Positions 1 to 8,379 of a stretch of 64,000 bases of DNA are shown piece after piece. A program made the translations under genes and the position numbers. The stretch comes from an uncultured Bilophila sp. (GTDB lineage Bacteria; Desulfobacterota; Desulfovibrionia; Desulfovibrionales; Desulfovibrionaceae): contig CABKMN010000008.1 of assembly GCA_902373525.1 (NCBI GenBank), positions 1 through 64,000 on the forward strand. Reading direction: 5' to 3'. Below the pieces are notes generated by a model. The model did no database searches and was not told the DNA's origin. It saw nothing but the letters and a program-made list of their open reading frames with translations. Position 1 is the stretch's first letter; every line of letters begins with the position of its first letter.

Positions 1-401
1 GCCGGGGGAACGGGCGGTGACGCCGGTGGGGTGGCGGGCGTCCGTTTCGTGGGGCTGTCCGAGAATATGGAAAAGAGCGGATAGAGCAGCGCCACGAGCA
101 CCATGACGATGCTCAGGGCGACGAGCGCATCCTTCGCAAGCCCTTCCTCCGACCACGAAAAGAACAGGAGCAGGGCGGCGATTCCGCCGTACAGAGCCCG
201 TCCCAGCGTCCGGGGCAACAGACCGGCAGGATTGATCCCGCGCCGCAGGCAGCAGAAGAACAGGGCGAAGAACGTCAGGAAGATGGAGAGGCACAACAGC
301 GCGCCGCCCGTGTCGGCAATCAGAAAACGCGAGAGCAGGGCCAGATTGATGGCGAAGGCCCCGATCACAATGAACACGTCGGAGAACGTTGGCTTCGGCA
401 T
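1..401 (-). CDS. Small integral membrane protein, partial (runs off left edge)
   Basis: The reading frame starts at an ATG whose complement ends at 401, preceded on the minus strand by AGGAG at good spacing. It runs through the window edge, so the C-terminus is missing. The 133 visible residues contain about four hydrophobic segments (around residues 8-28, 32-50, 68-82 and 90-112) separated by short basic loops. After these comes a hydrophilic tail rich in Pro, Thr and Ser. I do not recognise a family. The topology suggests an inner-membrane protein with a proline-rich cytoplasmic or periplasmic tail. Confidence 0.6.
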   Translation of the reverse strand, partial: MPKPTFSDVFIVIGAFAINLALLSRFLIADTGGALLCLSIFLTFFALFFCCLRRGINPAGLLPRTLGRALYGGIAALLLFFSWSEEGLAKDALVALSIVMVLVALLYPLFSIFSDSPTKRTPATPPASPPVPP

Positions 402-991
402 TGTACACTCCTGCCGGACGGAAAACCTTCCCGTCGCGTTGCGGCTTCTTCCGCGTTTCCGGAAGAATGTCGGTTGCTGTAAAGGCCCTCCCCACGGTGG
501 AAGGCTTGCGTTTCCCTGTTTGGGGTGGCTGTCGTGCCCTGAAGCGTTTTTCCTGCCCGCAGGATGGCCGTTGCGCTCCCCCGGAAAACACGGGGTTCCC
601 CGAACGTCCCTTGATGGCCGTCCGCCTTCTTGATCCGCCCGGCTTCCGGGGCGCAACTTCATGCGGGAAAGGCTTCCCATTTCCTGCCCGTCCTTCATGC
701 CGAGTGGCGAGGGGGAAATGGAATCCGAAGGGCGTCACCGAAGGGACCGCAACCGGTCGCCTCGGCGCGTCCTCGACGCCTTGCGGGCATCGTACGCAAC
801 GCGATGTCTCCGGCGGGCAAGAGTGGCATTTTTGCGGAACCGGGCAGACGTCACCATCGTGATTTCTCCCCGGCGGGTCAAGGGCGGAATCCTCGTCCGT
901 CGGGGCATTCCCCGGCACCCCCGCCACGGACAAGCAAACCGTCGGCGGAACCCTTGCCCGTCGGGGGCATTCCCGTTCTTGGTCTTTTGCG
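402..991. other. Gene-less GC-rich spacer
   Basis: About 590 bases between the partial membrane protein and trmJ with no ORF that has both a ribosome binding site and protein-like composition. Short words of the type GGAAA and TTTCC recur every few tens of bases. The words CGTCGGGGCATTCCC and CGTCGGGGGCATTCCC occur about 60 bases apart near the right end. No tRNA or convincing terminator was seen. Confidence 0.5.
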
Positions 992-1771
992 TCAGTTTTC
1001 CTTCGTTTTCCGCAGGTTGTTCACCTGACGGCAGATGCCCATGAGCATGTCCATTTCGTGCCGCCGCAGACCGGATTTGCCGAGGAAGCGGCGCAGGGGC
1101 ATCAGGAAGTAGTCGGGATTGTCGTCTTTCAGATAGTCGATGGCGAGGAGCGTTTCCTTGAGTTTCGCGTACAAAAGCGCCTGCTCCTCATGGGTGATGC
1201 GCCGCGACTGCTGCCCCGGGTCGTTGCCGAGGGCCGGTTGCGGGTCTTCGCGGCTGACGGCCTTCATGCATTCGTAGGTGAGGATCAGGATCGCCTGCGC
1301 GAGGTTCAGGGAAGAAGCCTCCCCGGCGGTGGGAATGGTCACGAGGCGCTGGCACTGCTCGATGTCGGCGTTGCTCAGGCCCCGATCCTCGCAGCCGAAC
1401 ACGATTGCCACCGGGCTGCCCTCATGGAGCAGGGGCGCGATTTCCGCCGCGGCCTGCTCCGGCGTGAGCAGGCCGCGCCGCCAGCCGCCCGTGCGGGCCG
1501 TGGTGCCGTAGGTCATGACGTTGGGGCCGAGGGCGTCGGCGAGGGACGGCTTCACCTCCACGGCGTCGAGGAGCGGTTCGCCCTTGGCGGTCGCCAGCGG
1601 GCGGGCCTTTTCCCTGTCCCACCATACGGGGTTCACGAGCGTCAGGCGTCCACAGCCCGTATTGGCGCAGGCGCGGGCCGCCATGCCGATGTTTTCCGGG
1701 AACTTGGTTCCCACCATGATGATTTCGAGATGCCGCAGGGCATCCTGTGAGGCTTGCACAAGCATGATCAC
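992..1771 (-). CDS. trmJ: SPOUT-class tRNA/rRNA 2'-O-methyltransferase, TrmJ type
   Basis: A 259-residue SPOUT (trefoil-knot) RNA methyltransferase. Members use S-adenosylmethionine to 2'-O-methylate position 32 of tRNAs. The family pattern is visible: an N-terminal segment IIMVGTKFPENIGMAARA, then VAIVFGCEDRGLSNADIE and TIPTAGEASSLNLAQAI, which form the knot and cofactor site. The start is a GTG that overlaps the TGA stop of dsbD (GTGA), so translation is probably coupled to dsbD. An ATG two codons later is an alternative start. Length is typical for TrmJ. The assignment to tRNA position 32 rather than another SpoU target follows from family similarity only. Confidence 0.85.
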   Translation of the reverse strand: MIMLVQASQDALRHLEIIMVGTKFPENIGMAARACANTGCGRLTLVNPVWWDREKARPLATAKGEPLLDAVEVKPSLADALGPNVMTYGTTARTGGWRRGLLTPEQAAAEIAPLLHEGSPVAIVFGCEDRGLSNADIEQCQRLVTIPTAGEASSLNLAQAILILTYECMKAVSREDPQPALGNDPGQQSRRITHEEQALLYAKLKETLLAIDYLKDDNPDYFLMPLRRFLGKSGLRRHEMDMLMGICRQVNNLRKTKEN

Positions 1772-3654
1772 TTCCGGGGCGACAGGGTGGAAAGGGCCTG
1801 ATCAAGCTGATTCGCGGTGTACAGGTCCCGGAGCACGACGGGGCTGTCGGCGAGCAGGCCCTTGGGGAAAATGGCCGTGACCGGGATGCTGACGCTGCCG
1901 ATGGCGCGGAGCAGCGCCTGCGCTTCCGGATCGGGCCGGGTCAGGTCCACCTTGATGAGGCGCAGCCCGTAGCGTTCCCGAATGTCGTGCAGGCGCTTGG
2001 GCGTGAGCACGGTCTGTTCGAGGAACTTGCAGGACGGGCACCAGTCCGCCGTGAATTCGACCATGAGCGGTTCCCGTTTCAGCAGCGAGCGGAAGGTGTC
2101 CGGCCGGAACGTCTCCCACGGGGCGGGTTCCGGGGCGGGCTGGACGCTCCACCAGATGGAGCCGCCTACCATAAGGAGCGCGAGCGCGCCCGTAAAGACC
2201 TTTTGCCGCCCCGAAGCCCGCAGGCCGCCCCATTGGCCCCATATCCACGCCGCCAGCGCGCAGACGAGCAGGGCCGCGAGCGCGGCGAGGCGTCGGGACT
2301 CGGGGAGGATGGACAGCAGATAGATCGCCGTGCCCATGAGGAAGAAGCCGACGAGCCGTTCCATGATGCCGGTCCACGCGCCCGGTTTGGGCAGGATGCG
2401 GGCCGCGCCGGGGCTGATCGCCAGCACCAGATAGGGCAGAGCCATGCCGAGGCCGGTTGCCGTGAACACCGCCACCACCACGGGCAGGGGCTGGAGCGCG
2501 GCCCAGCCGAGCACGCCGCCGAGAAGCGGGCCGCTGCACGGGGTCGCCAGCAGGGTCGCGACAAGGCCGGTCAGGTAGGCCTGCGATTTGGGATTGGAGG
2601 ACGCGCCGACCTTGAAGTCGAGCACGGGCAGGGTGAACACGTCGAACAACGACAGGGAGAGCAGGAAGACGAGGATCAGCAGGCCGTATACAAGTCCGGT
2701 ATTCTGGAACAGGCCGCCCCACGCCAGCCCGAGCGCGCCTACGCAGATCGCCAGCACGAGGAACCACGTCAGAATCCCGGCGGCGAACAGGATGTTGTGC
2801 TCGCGGAAGCGGGCGATGCGCTCGCGTTCCGAAGCGTAGCCCGAGGCGCTGAGCAGGGCGGAGATTTTCATGGTCAGCACGGGCAGCACGCAGGGCATGA
2901 CGTTGAGGATCAGCCCCGCGAGCAGGCCGAGGAACAGGGCCGTGCCGAGAGCCGTCGGCTCCAGTGCGTCCTGAGGGAACCGGGGCGTGAAGCGCCATTC
3001 CGCGGGACTGGCGGCGGAAACGGCGGAAAGGCTCGTAATCGGCGTCAGCGCCGTTGCCGGGAGACTGCCGGGAACCGCCCCTCCCAATACGGTGGGCGCG
3101 GCGGGGACGGCGGATGTCGCGGCGGCGGATGCGGGGGACGGCTTGCCCATGTCCGCCTGAAGCGCGGAGGCGTCGAACGGCGGAAGCGTTTCGGGGATGT
3201 TCAGGTTGACGGCCCGCTGGATCGGGACGCAGTTCTTGCTGGAACAGAGCAGCATGGACAGGTCGGCGGTAAAGGCCCGTTGCCCCTCCGGCAGCGCGCC
3301 GAAGCGGATGACGACGGGGAACCGCCCTCCGTAGGCCATGATCCGTTTGGAGGGATCGAACGTGTCCTGCGCCGGTTCGCCCTTCGGATACTGGACGGTC
3401 GCTTCGGCGGGAGCGCCCTGCGCGTCGCGGAGCGTGACGACGGTGGGGACGGCGGCGTCGGGGTCGAAGTGGGAATAGGTATGGTAGCCTTCCTGCGGCG
3501 TTACCCAGAGGACGGCGACGGGATTCCCGGCGCTCTGGGCGTATTCGACGTTCAGCGAGAACGGAAGTTCTTCGGCATGTGCCGGAACGGTAAGGAAAAA
3601 GCTAAAAAAAACGCACCATAAGAACAGTGTGAAGCGTGTCGTGTTTCTTTTCAT
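1768..3654 (-). CDS. dsbD: Thiol:disulfide interchange protein DsbD
   Basis: A membrane electron-transfer protein that moves reducing power from cytoplasmic thioredoxin to periplasmic thiols. All three DsbD modules are present. A signal peptide ends at AHA|EE. The periplasmic alpha domain contains the CSSKNC pair. A polytopic core has the two membrane cysteines (in NVMPCVLPVL around residue 250 and TPCSGPLLGG). The C-terminal thioredoxin domain has WCPSCK around residue 538. I chose the ATG at 3654 because it gives a normal signal peptide; a TTG 12 codons upstream would add a charged extension. The 628-residue length fits the family. The stop overlaps the trmJ start by 4 nt, so the two form one unit. 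Confidence 0.92.
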   Translation of the reverse strand: MKRNTTRFTLFLWCVFFSFFLTVPAHAEELPFSLNVEYAQSAGNPVAVLWVTPQEGYHTYSHFDPDAAVPTVVTLRDAQGAPAEATVQYPKGEPAQDTFDPSKRIMAYGGRFPVVIRFGALPEGQRAFTADLSMLLCSSKNCVPIQRAVNLNIPETLPPFDASALQADMGKPSPASAAATSAVPAAPTVLGGAVPGSLPATALTPITSLSAVSAASPAEWRFTPRFPQDALEPTALGTALFLGLLAGLILNVMPCVLPVLTMKISALLSASGYASERERIARFREHNILFAAGILTWFLVLAICVGALGLAWGGLFQNTGLVYGLLILVFLLSLSLFDVFTLPVLDFKVGASSNPKSQAYLTGLVATLLATPCSGPLLGGVLGWAALQPLPVVVAVFTATGLGMALPYLVLAISPGAARILPKPGAWTGIMERLVGFFLMGTAIYLLSILPESRRLAALAALLVCALAAWIWGQWGGLRASGRQKVFTGALALLMVGGSIWWSVQPAPEPAPWETFRPDTFRSLLKREPLMVEFTADWCPSCKFLEQTVLTPKRLHDIRERYGLRLIKVDLTRPDPEAQALLRAIGSVSIPVTAIFPKGLLADSPVVLRDLYTANQLDQALSTLSPRK

Positions 3655-3698
3655 GATGGGGACGCTATCGCTTTTTGGTTTTTTTTGCAAAAATTATG

Positions 3699-3728
3699 TT
3701 GACACTTCCCGCCGATTTGGTCTAAACA
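3699..3728 (+). promoter_or_regulatory. Sigma-70-type promoter of tRNA-Lys
   Basis: A perfect -35 box TTGACA (3699-3704) is followed after 18 bases by TAAACA (3723-3728) as a -10-like box. The tRNA begins 22 bases further on. The promoter sits in the divergent space between dsbD and the tRNA. Confidence 0.6.
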
Positions 3729-3749
3729 TCTTTTCACGCCGCAAGGCAC

Positions 3750-3825
<76 letters not shown>

Positions 3826-3837
3826 GCGAAAAAATCA

Positions 3838-3868
3838 TCCCGACAGGTTTTCCTGCCGGGATTTTTTT
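3838..3868 (+). terminator. Rho-independent terminator of tRNA-Lys
   Basis: A 10-bp stem TCCCGACAGG / CCTGCCGGGA with a TTTT loop and one mismatch is followed directly by seven T residues. Confidence 0.85.
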
Positions 3869-4260
3869 ATGGCAAATGGCCTTTTCCTTATAGCGGGGTC
3901 GTGCAGCGTGGTGCAGGCGTCCTCAAAGAAGGGAGTGAAATATGACCTCTCCATCTTATGGCCGGAGAGGGATCGTGTCGAGGGAGAACGTGCCAAGGGC
4001 GAGCGTCTTTTGCCTTCGAAACGATGGAAGAGCCGCCGGAGGTTTCCCTCAGCAGGTGAAACACGAATGTCCCCCATCATCAGAGAGCTTTTGAACCTTG
4101 TCGGCGGGCTTTAACGCTCTGATCTTGGCATCTCTGCGTTTCATGGTTGTTGCTGGTATCCTTTTGGGTGGTTATCGCCGGTACGGAAAGATGACAGTGA
4201 AAATGCCAGCAAAAAGGGTGGATGTACACGAACTTCGGTGAACTCCCGTGAACAGATAAG
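3869..4260. other. Gene-less stretch between the two tRNA genes
   Basis: About 390 bases. Short open frames exist on both strands, but none has a ribosome binding site or recognisable protein features. No mobile-element end or integrase fragment was recognised, although the position between two tRNA genes is a typical insertion spot. Confidence 0.4.
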
Positions 4261-4311
4261 ATGGTAAAAGACGAAGTCCGTCAAGGTGTTATGGACCTTA
4301 ACGGACTTCGT
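4261..4311 (-). terminator. Terminator of tRNA-Leu (minus strand)
   Basis: A long hairpin has outer arms ACGAAGTCCGT / ACGGACTTCGT and an inner AAGGT / ACCTT pairing around a 7-base loop. Read on the minus strand it is followed by CTTTTACC. It lies 13 bases downstream of the tRNA-Leu 3' end. Confidence 0.75.
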
Positions 4312-4323
4312 TGAATTTTCTCT

Positions 4324-4410
4324 TGGTACCCGGAACGAGGATTGAACTCGTACAGCCCTAAGGCCGAGGGATTTTAAGTCCCTTGCGTCTGCCAGTTCCG
4401 CCATCCGGGC
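4324..4410 (-). tRNA. tRNA-Leu (anticodon TAA)
   Basis: An 87-nt class II tRNA with a long variable arm and encoded CCA. On the minus strand the acceptor arm is GCCCGGA / TCCGGGT. The anticodon stem AGGGA / TCCCT encloses the loop CTTAAAA, which gives anticodon TAA (reads UUA). The sequence closely resembles the classical bacterial leucine tRNA that begins GCCCGGATGG. Confidence 0.96.
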
Positions 4411-4422
4411 ATCAGGTTGGAA

Positions 4423-4451
4423 AGAATACGTGCATCCGCAACGGGAGTCAA
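4423..4451 (-). promoter_or_regulatory. Promoter of tRNA-Leu
   Basis: On the minus strand TTGACT (complement of 4446-4451) and TATTCT (complement of 4423-4428) are separated by exactly 17 bases. The tRNA starts 12 bases after the -10 box. Confidence 0.65.
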
Positions 4452-4481
4452 CAGGACGCGCCGTACCTTCCCCTGCGGGCC

Positions 4482-4570
4482 GCGGCGCCGCAGGGTATGG
4501 GGCCGAACTTGCGGTCCGCGGTGCGCTTTCCTCCGAACTGTGCGGCACCGCAAGGTATGGTGCCGAATGG
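4482..4570. repeat. Two diverged copies of a GC-rich repeat, period 60
   Basis: The segment 4482-4510 (starting GCGGCGCCGCAGGGTATGG) returns at 4542-4570 (starting GCGGCACCGCAAGGTATGG) at an offset of exactly 60 bases. Each copy is locally palindromic. A partly complementary version (CCGTACCTTCCCCTGCGGG) precedes them at about 4461. Function unknown; it lies upstream of tRNA-Leu. Confidence 0.5.
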
Positions 4571-4608
4571 CAACCGCAGGGAACTTTCTTAGGAACTACG
4601 GCTCCGGC

Positions 4609-5277
4609 TCAAACGAGGCCGAGCAGGTCCAGCGGATCATTCAAGAGGTGCTTGGCCCCGGACTGGAGGAGTTCCTCGGCTCCCCGGAATCCCCATGCCG
4701 CGCCCACCGGGCCCATGCCCGCATTGGCCGCCGTGTGCATGTCCACGTTGCTGTCTCCGACGAACGCCGTTTCGTCCGGCCGAGCGCCGAGGCGGCGGGC
4801 CGCTTCCAGCGCTCCGGCGGGATCGGGCTTGTGGGGCAGGTCCGGCATGGCTCCCTGAACGAACAGGAACGGCTCGTCGGGAAAATAGTGCGCGAGCATG
4901 CGCAACGTCCATTCATGCGGCTTGTTCGTGACCACCGCCAACGGGACGCCGCGTTCGCGCAGGGCCTTGAGCAGCTCGGGAATGTGCGGATACGGTCGCG
5001 TGGTAACGGCCCAGTCTCTGGCGTAGTTGTCGCCCGTGCGCCGGACCAGCTCCGCGAAGCCGTCCGGTCCGAGGCGATCCGCCTCACCGGAGGGCAGGGC
5101 GCGTTTGACCAGCATGTGCAGGCCGTTGCCGACGAACTGCCGGTAGGCGGCGACGGGATGTTGCGCATACCCCGCCGCGGCGAGAGCCGCGTTGGCCGCA
5201 TTGGCGAGGTCTTCAAGCGTATTCAGAAGCGTGCCGTCCAGATCGAACGCCACGGCCCGGTATCGGGGAGTGTTCAT
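4609..5277 (-). CDS. gph: Phosphoglycolate phosphatase-like HAD hydrolase
   Basis: A 222-residue HAD-superfamily phosphatase. Motif I is FDLDGTLLNT near residue 10, with Asp as the nucleophile. A helical cap contains QFVGNGLHML. Motif II is VVTNKP, and the acidic motif IV is FVGDSNVDMHTAANAGM. This arrangement is typical of Gph, which removes 2-phosphoglycolate formed during DNA repair or oxygenation. Other small phosphate esters are possible substrates. A second, distinct HAD phosphatase is at 35410-36078. The gene is monocistronic and transcribed toward the tRNA-Leu locus. Confidence 0.8.
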   Translation of the reverse strand: MNTPRYRAVAFDLDGTLLNTLEDLANAANAALAAAGYAQHPVAAYRQFVGNGLHMLVKRALPSGEADRLGPDGFAELVRRTGDNYARDWAVTTRPYPHIPELLKALRERGVPLAVVTNKPHEWTLRMLAHYFPDEPFLFVQGAMPDLPHKPDPAGALEAARRLGARPDETAFVGDSNVDMHTAANAGMGPVGAAWGFRGAEELLQSGAKHLLNDPLDLLGLV

Positions 5278-5463
5278 GTTTGTCCGCCTTTGACGTCGTA
5301 TTGCCCGCTCCTTTTCCGAAAACGGGCGTCGCCAGCATGGCAGAGGATGCCGTTCCTTTCAAGCGGCCCGTGCGGCGGAACTCCGGGTTGCATCATGCCG
5401 GAATTGTGGTAACCCTAGCCCGGCGTCGCGTGGGCGCGCAATTCTTTCGGATACGGGGGGCAT

Positions 5464-6243
5464 ATGGCGCAGGGCAAGGAACGCGCGGATGAGCTGGTTT
5501 TCGTGCAGGGGCTGGCGGAAAGCCGCGAAATGGCGAAGCGGCTGATCATGGCGGGCAAGGTGGCGATGGACGACGGGTCCGGCGTGCTTAAGAAAGTGGA
5601 CAAGCCCGGCCACAAGCTGCCGCCGGATACGGTTTTTTCGCTGGTCGGCATCGAACGCTACGTCAGCCGGGGCGCGTACAAGCTGCTCACCGCCATCGAA
5701 CATTTCAAGCTGGACGTCACCGGGTTCGTCTGCCTCGACGCCGGGGCCTCCACGGGCGGCTTCACCGACTGCCTGCTCCAGCACGGGGCGGCGAAAGTCT
5801 ACGCCGTGGACGTGGGGAAGGAACAGCTCCACGAACGCATGCGCCGTGATCCTCGGGTCATCAGTATGGAGGGGACCAACCTGCGGACCGCTCCCGAGGA
5901 CCTGCTTCCCGAACCCGTGGACATCATCGTGGCCGACGTGTCCTTCATCTCCCTGACCCTGATCCTGCCGCCGTGCGTACGCTGGCTGAAGGAAGGCGGT
6001 CTGGTCGCCGCACTGGTCAAACCGCAGTTCGAACTGGGCCCCCATCAGACGGACAAGGGCGTGGTGCGTGATCCCGAACTGCGCCAGCAGGCCGTAGACA
6101 AGGTGCTGCTGTTCTGCCGGGAGCGGCTCGGCCTCGAATGTCTCGGCGTCGTGCCCGCCGCCGTCAAGGGTCCCAAGGGCAATCAGGAATACATCGTCTG
6201 CCTGCGCCGCAATGCCTCCCCGCAGGTACCCGCCGAAGCGTAA
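5464..6243 (+). CDS. TlyA-family rRNA methyltransferase (S4 + FtsJ-like domains)
   Basis: A 259-residue protein starting at ATG 5464, after GGGGGGC. An N-terminal S4 RNA-binding domain (about residues 5-65, with RADELVFVQGLAESREMAKR) is followed by an FtsJ/RrmJ-type methyltransferase domain. The latter includes SRGAYKLL, CLDAGASTGGFTDCLLQ (SAM-binding motif I) and a catalytic KPQFE segment. TlyA proteins 2'-O-methylate cytidines in 16S and 23S rRNA. They are often annotated as hemolysin A, but the enzymatic role is the well supported one. Confidence 0.85.
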   Translation: MAQGKERADELVFVQGLAESREMAKRLIMAGKVAMDDGSGVLKKVDKPGHKLPPDTVFSLVGIERYVSRGAYKLLTAIEHFKLDVTGFVCLDAGASTGGFTDCLLQHGAAKVYAVDVGKEQLHERMRRDPRVISMEGTNLRTAPEDLLPEPVDIIVADVSFISLTLILPPCVRWLKEGGLVAALVKPQFELGPHQTDKGVVRDPELRQQAVDKVLLFCRERLGLECLGVVPAAVKGPKGNQEYIVCLRRNASPQVPAEA

Positions 6244-6621
6244 CGAAACCGGGAAAAGGCGGTCCCGTTCTCTTTTCTGCAAAAATGATTCCGATTGAAG
6301 GGGAAAGCGGACGTTCCGTTTCTCCGGTACGTCGATACCTATGAGGATCGTACCCTTTGGGGGCTTCATCGGGTAAATGCGGGGATGCCGTGTCGTTGCA
6401 TCTGAAAAAATAAGGGTATCCCAAGCTGTTGCACGCCGGTCCGGCGATGGCGTGACCGTTTCTGAAACCGGAAAACCGGGAGGAAGGGCCCTCTGGCCTT
6501 TTTGCGGAAAACCTGTTTGTATACCCTCCGTTCGTCACGCATGAGGTCCGGTCGCATCGCCGGTCCGTCATGCGCGGCACAACCGCTGCGGCGGGTTCGT
6601 CGCCGCGCACAGGAGGATGGC

Positions 6622-7059
6622 ATGCTCTCCCATGAAGACGTCCGGCAACACTTCAACCATCATGATCCGTTTGCCCGGCACCTCGGCATCGAGCTGCTCG
6701 AAGTGGGGCCCGAACACGGCGTCGCGGTGATGCCGCTGGACGCCCGTCACCGCAACGGCATGGGCCACGCCCACGGCGGGGCGATTTTCGCGCTGGTGGA
6801 CATGACCTTCGCCACGGTGTCCAATGCGGCGGGGTATTACTGCGTCAACGCGCAGTCCAACATTTCCTATCTTGAACCCGGACGCATCGGTCCCCTGCGC
6901 GGCGAAGCCCGCAAGATACGTTCCGGGAGGAACCTCGGGACCTACGAGGTCCGCATCACCGACGCGGACGGCACGCTGGTGGCCGTGGCCACGGTGACGG
7001 GGTTTCTGACCAAGCATCCCATTCCGGCGGAAGAAGCCTCCGGAGGCGGGGAAGCCTGA
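6622..7059 (+). CDS. PaaI/hotdog-fold acyl-CoA thioesterase
   Basis: A 145-residue single hotdog-domain protein. I chose ATG 6622 because a strong AGGAGG lies at 6611-6616; upstream in-frame codons lack a ribosome site. The conserved NGMGHAHGGAIFALVDMTFA segment (about residues 44-63) carries the HGG(A) loop and catalytic Asp of the PaaI group. The later SNISYLEPGRIGPL strand also fits. Members hydrolyse CoA thioesters, often of phenylacetate-type or other aromatic acids; the substrate cannot be read from sequence. A terminator follows 63 bases after the stop, so it is a single-gene unit. Confidence 0.8.
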   Translation: MLSHEDVRQHFNHHDPFARHLGIELLEVGPEHGVAVMPLDARHRNGMGHAHGGAIFALVDMTFATVSNAAGYYCVNAQSNISYLEPGRIGPLRGEARKIRSGRNLGTYEVRITDADGTLVAVATVTGFLTKHPIPAEEASGGGEA

Positions 7060-7121
7060 TGCCTGCCGGGGGAAACCTCCGGTATGGAGAGAAACGGCAT
7101 TCGGTTTCCGAAAGAAACACG

Positions 7122-7145
7122 GCGGGGATTTCCCCGCTTTTTTTG
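7122..7145 (+). terminator. Terminator after thioesterase
   Basis: GCGGGGA / TCCCCGC stem with a 2-base loop followed by seven T residues. Confidence 0.75.
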
Positions 7146-7558
7146 TGCCCGGAGAAGTGCCTGACGGTATTCGGCGGACCGGCAAGGCGATGCGGACCGT
7201 TTGTCGGTATTGCATGCTGAACCCGGCCCTACCGAAAGTCGCAGGGCGCCGCCTGTCGTCGCCCGAATGGCGGGGGCAACACGGCCCGTCGGCGTGCGGG
7301 TATTGGACAATGCGCCGGAAGGTTCCGCCGGTCGGCAAGGAGAATGGGGGTGCCGCTGCCGGGGGTCCGGGTAAAAACGATGAAAGCCGCCTGCCGTTGT
7401 CGGGAGGGGCTTTCCAAAGGGGAGACTGTTTTTGCCGTTGTTCGCGCTTTCCGGACGGTGCAAACAGGGGATGACGTTTCGGAAAACGCCGGGTCCGGAA
7501 TCGCTGGAGAAGGAAGGGAACAGCCCCCAATGAGGAGACGAGAGGCCGTTCCCCGCCG
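7146..7558. other. Gene-less spacer
   Basis: About 410 bases of GC-rich sequence. Open frames on either strand have no ribosome site and proline/arginine-rich shadow composition. Nothing recognised. Confidence 0.4.
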
Positions 7559-7939
7559 TCAGGCGGAGGCGGGAGGGGGCAGGGGAAAGGCGACGAGCCC
7601 GCGCCACGAGGGGAGGCGATCCGACACGGCTTCGCTGAGCCGGACGGGACGTTCCGCAAGAGGGGGAATTTCGGGGGATGCGGCGCGGAAGGCATCGCCC
7701 TTCAAGGGAAGCGGCATGTCCGGGAGAGGAAGGACACGCGGCTGTTGTTCGAGTGCGGCGGGAAAGGTGCGGACGGCGTGATCCCCGCAGGGAACCAGAT
7801 CGGCGGAGGCGCAAAGGCGGACGGAAAGGTCCCTGATCGCTTCGGCGGACAGCACCCGCGCCGCGATCAGCAGAAGCAGCGCGGCGGACAGTACGAAAAA
7901 CGTACGGAAAAGGGCGAGTCGGTCGGAAGCGTAGCGCAT
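7559..7939 (-). CDS. Hypothetical membrane-anchored or secreted small protein
   Basis: A 126-residue reading frame if it starts at the ATG complementary to 7937-7939, which is preceded by AGGA. The N-terminus MRYASDRLALFRTFFVLSAA continues into a single hydrophobic stretch to about residue 32 (signal anchor or signal peptide). Two cysteines follow (CASADLVPCGD), then a proline-rich, low-complexity tail. No family is recognised. The hydrophobic N-terminus after a basic start argues for a real gene, but the tail looks like the flanking spacer sequence, so a shorter or spurious gene is possible. Confidence 0.4.
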   Translation of the reverse strand: MRYASDRLALFRTFFVLSAALLLLIAARVLSAEAIRDLSVRLCASADLVPCGDHAVRTFPAALEQQPRVLPLPDMPLPLKGDAFRAASPEIPPLAERPVRLSEAVSDRLPSWRGLVAFPLPPPASA

Positions 7940-8379
7940 AACATGTTCCTGTTCAGGCCGTCCTGAACGTTCGGGTCGGAAGCGTGTTCCCGTTGACATG
8001 AGAAAGCATGTTTTTGAGCGAGATGTCAATGGGTTTGCACGGCGGGAAACGGGGGCCGCGCAGGAGAATGTCCGTCCCGGCAGCTCCGCCCTGACGTCTC
8101 CGCACCGTGCTCCCGCGATTCGGATTGCGGGCGTCCGGCTCGTCGCCCGTTTCCGGCGTTGGGAAGCCTTGGCGGCAGGGAACGGGCATCCGGCGGAGCG
8201 GCGCGCCGGAATCGCCCGTTGCCCGGGGCCTTCCTTTTTTGTGACTTTTCGGAAACATGTTTCTCATTGCCGTCTATGCCGGCGCGGGCTAGCTTTCGGC
8301 TAACTCATTGAATCCGTTTTCTATTACGGAACGGATCAGGAGCGTATTCTCTTTCCACGCTTATCCTCAAGGAGTCGTC
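7940..8379. other. Spacer between divergent genes
   Basis: About 440 bases holding the divergent upstream regions of the small membrane protein and the esterase. The esterase ribosome site AAGGAG lies at its right end. No further gene is supported. Confidence 0.4.

Noticed and set aside
103..633. Plus-strand open frame of 176 codons near the left edge
   Set aside because: It is antisense to the minus-strand membrane protein over its first half, has no ribosome site and an arginine/proline-rich shadow composition.
3835..4114. Small open frames on both strands between the tRNA genes
   Set aside because: They overlap the tRNA-Lys terminator and lack ribosome sites and protein-like composition.
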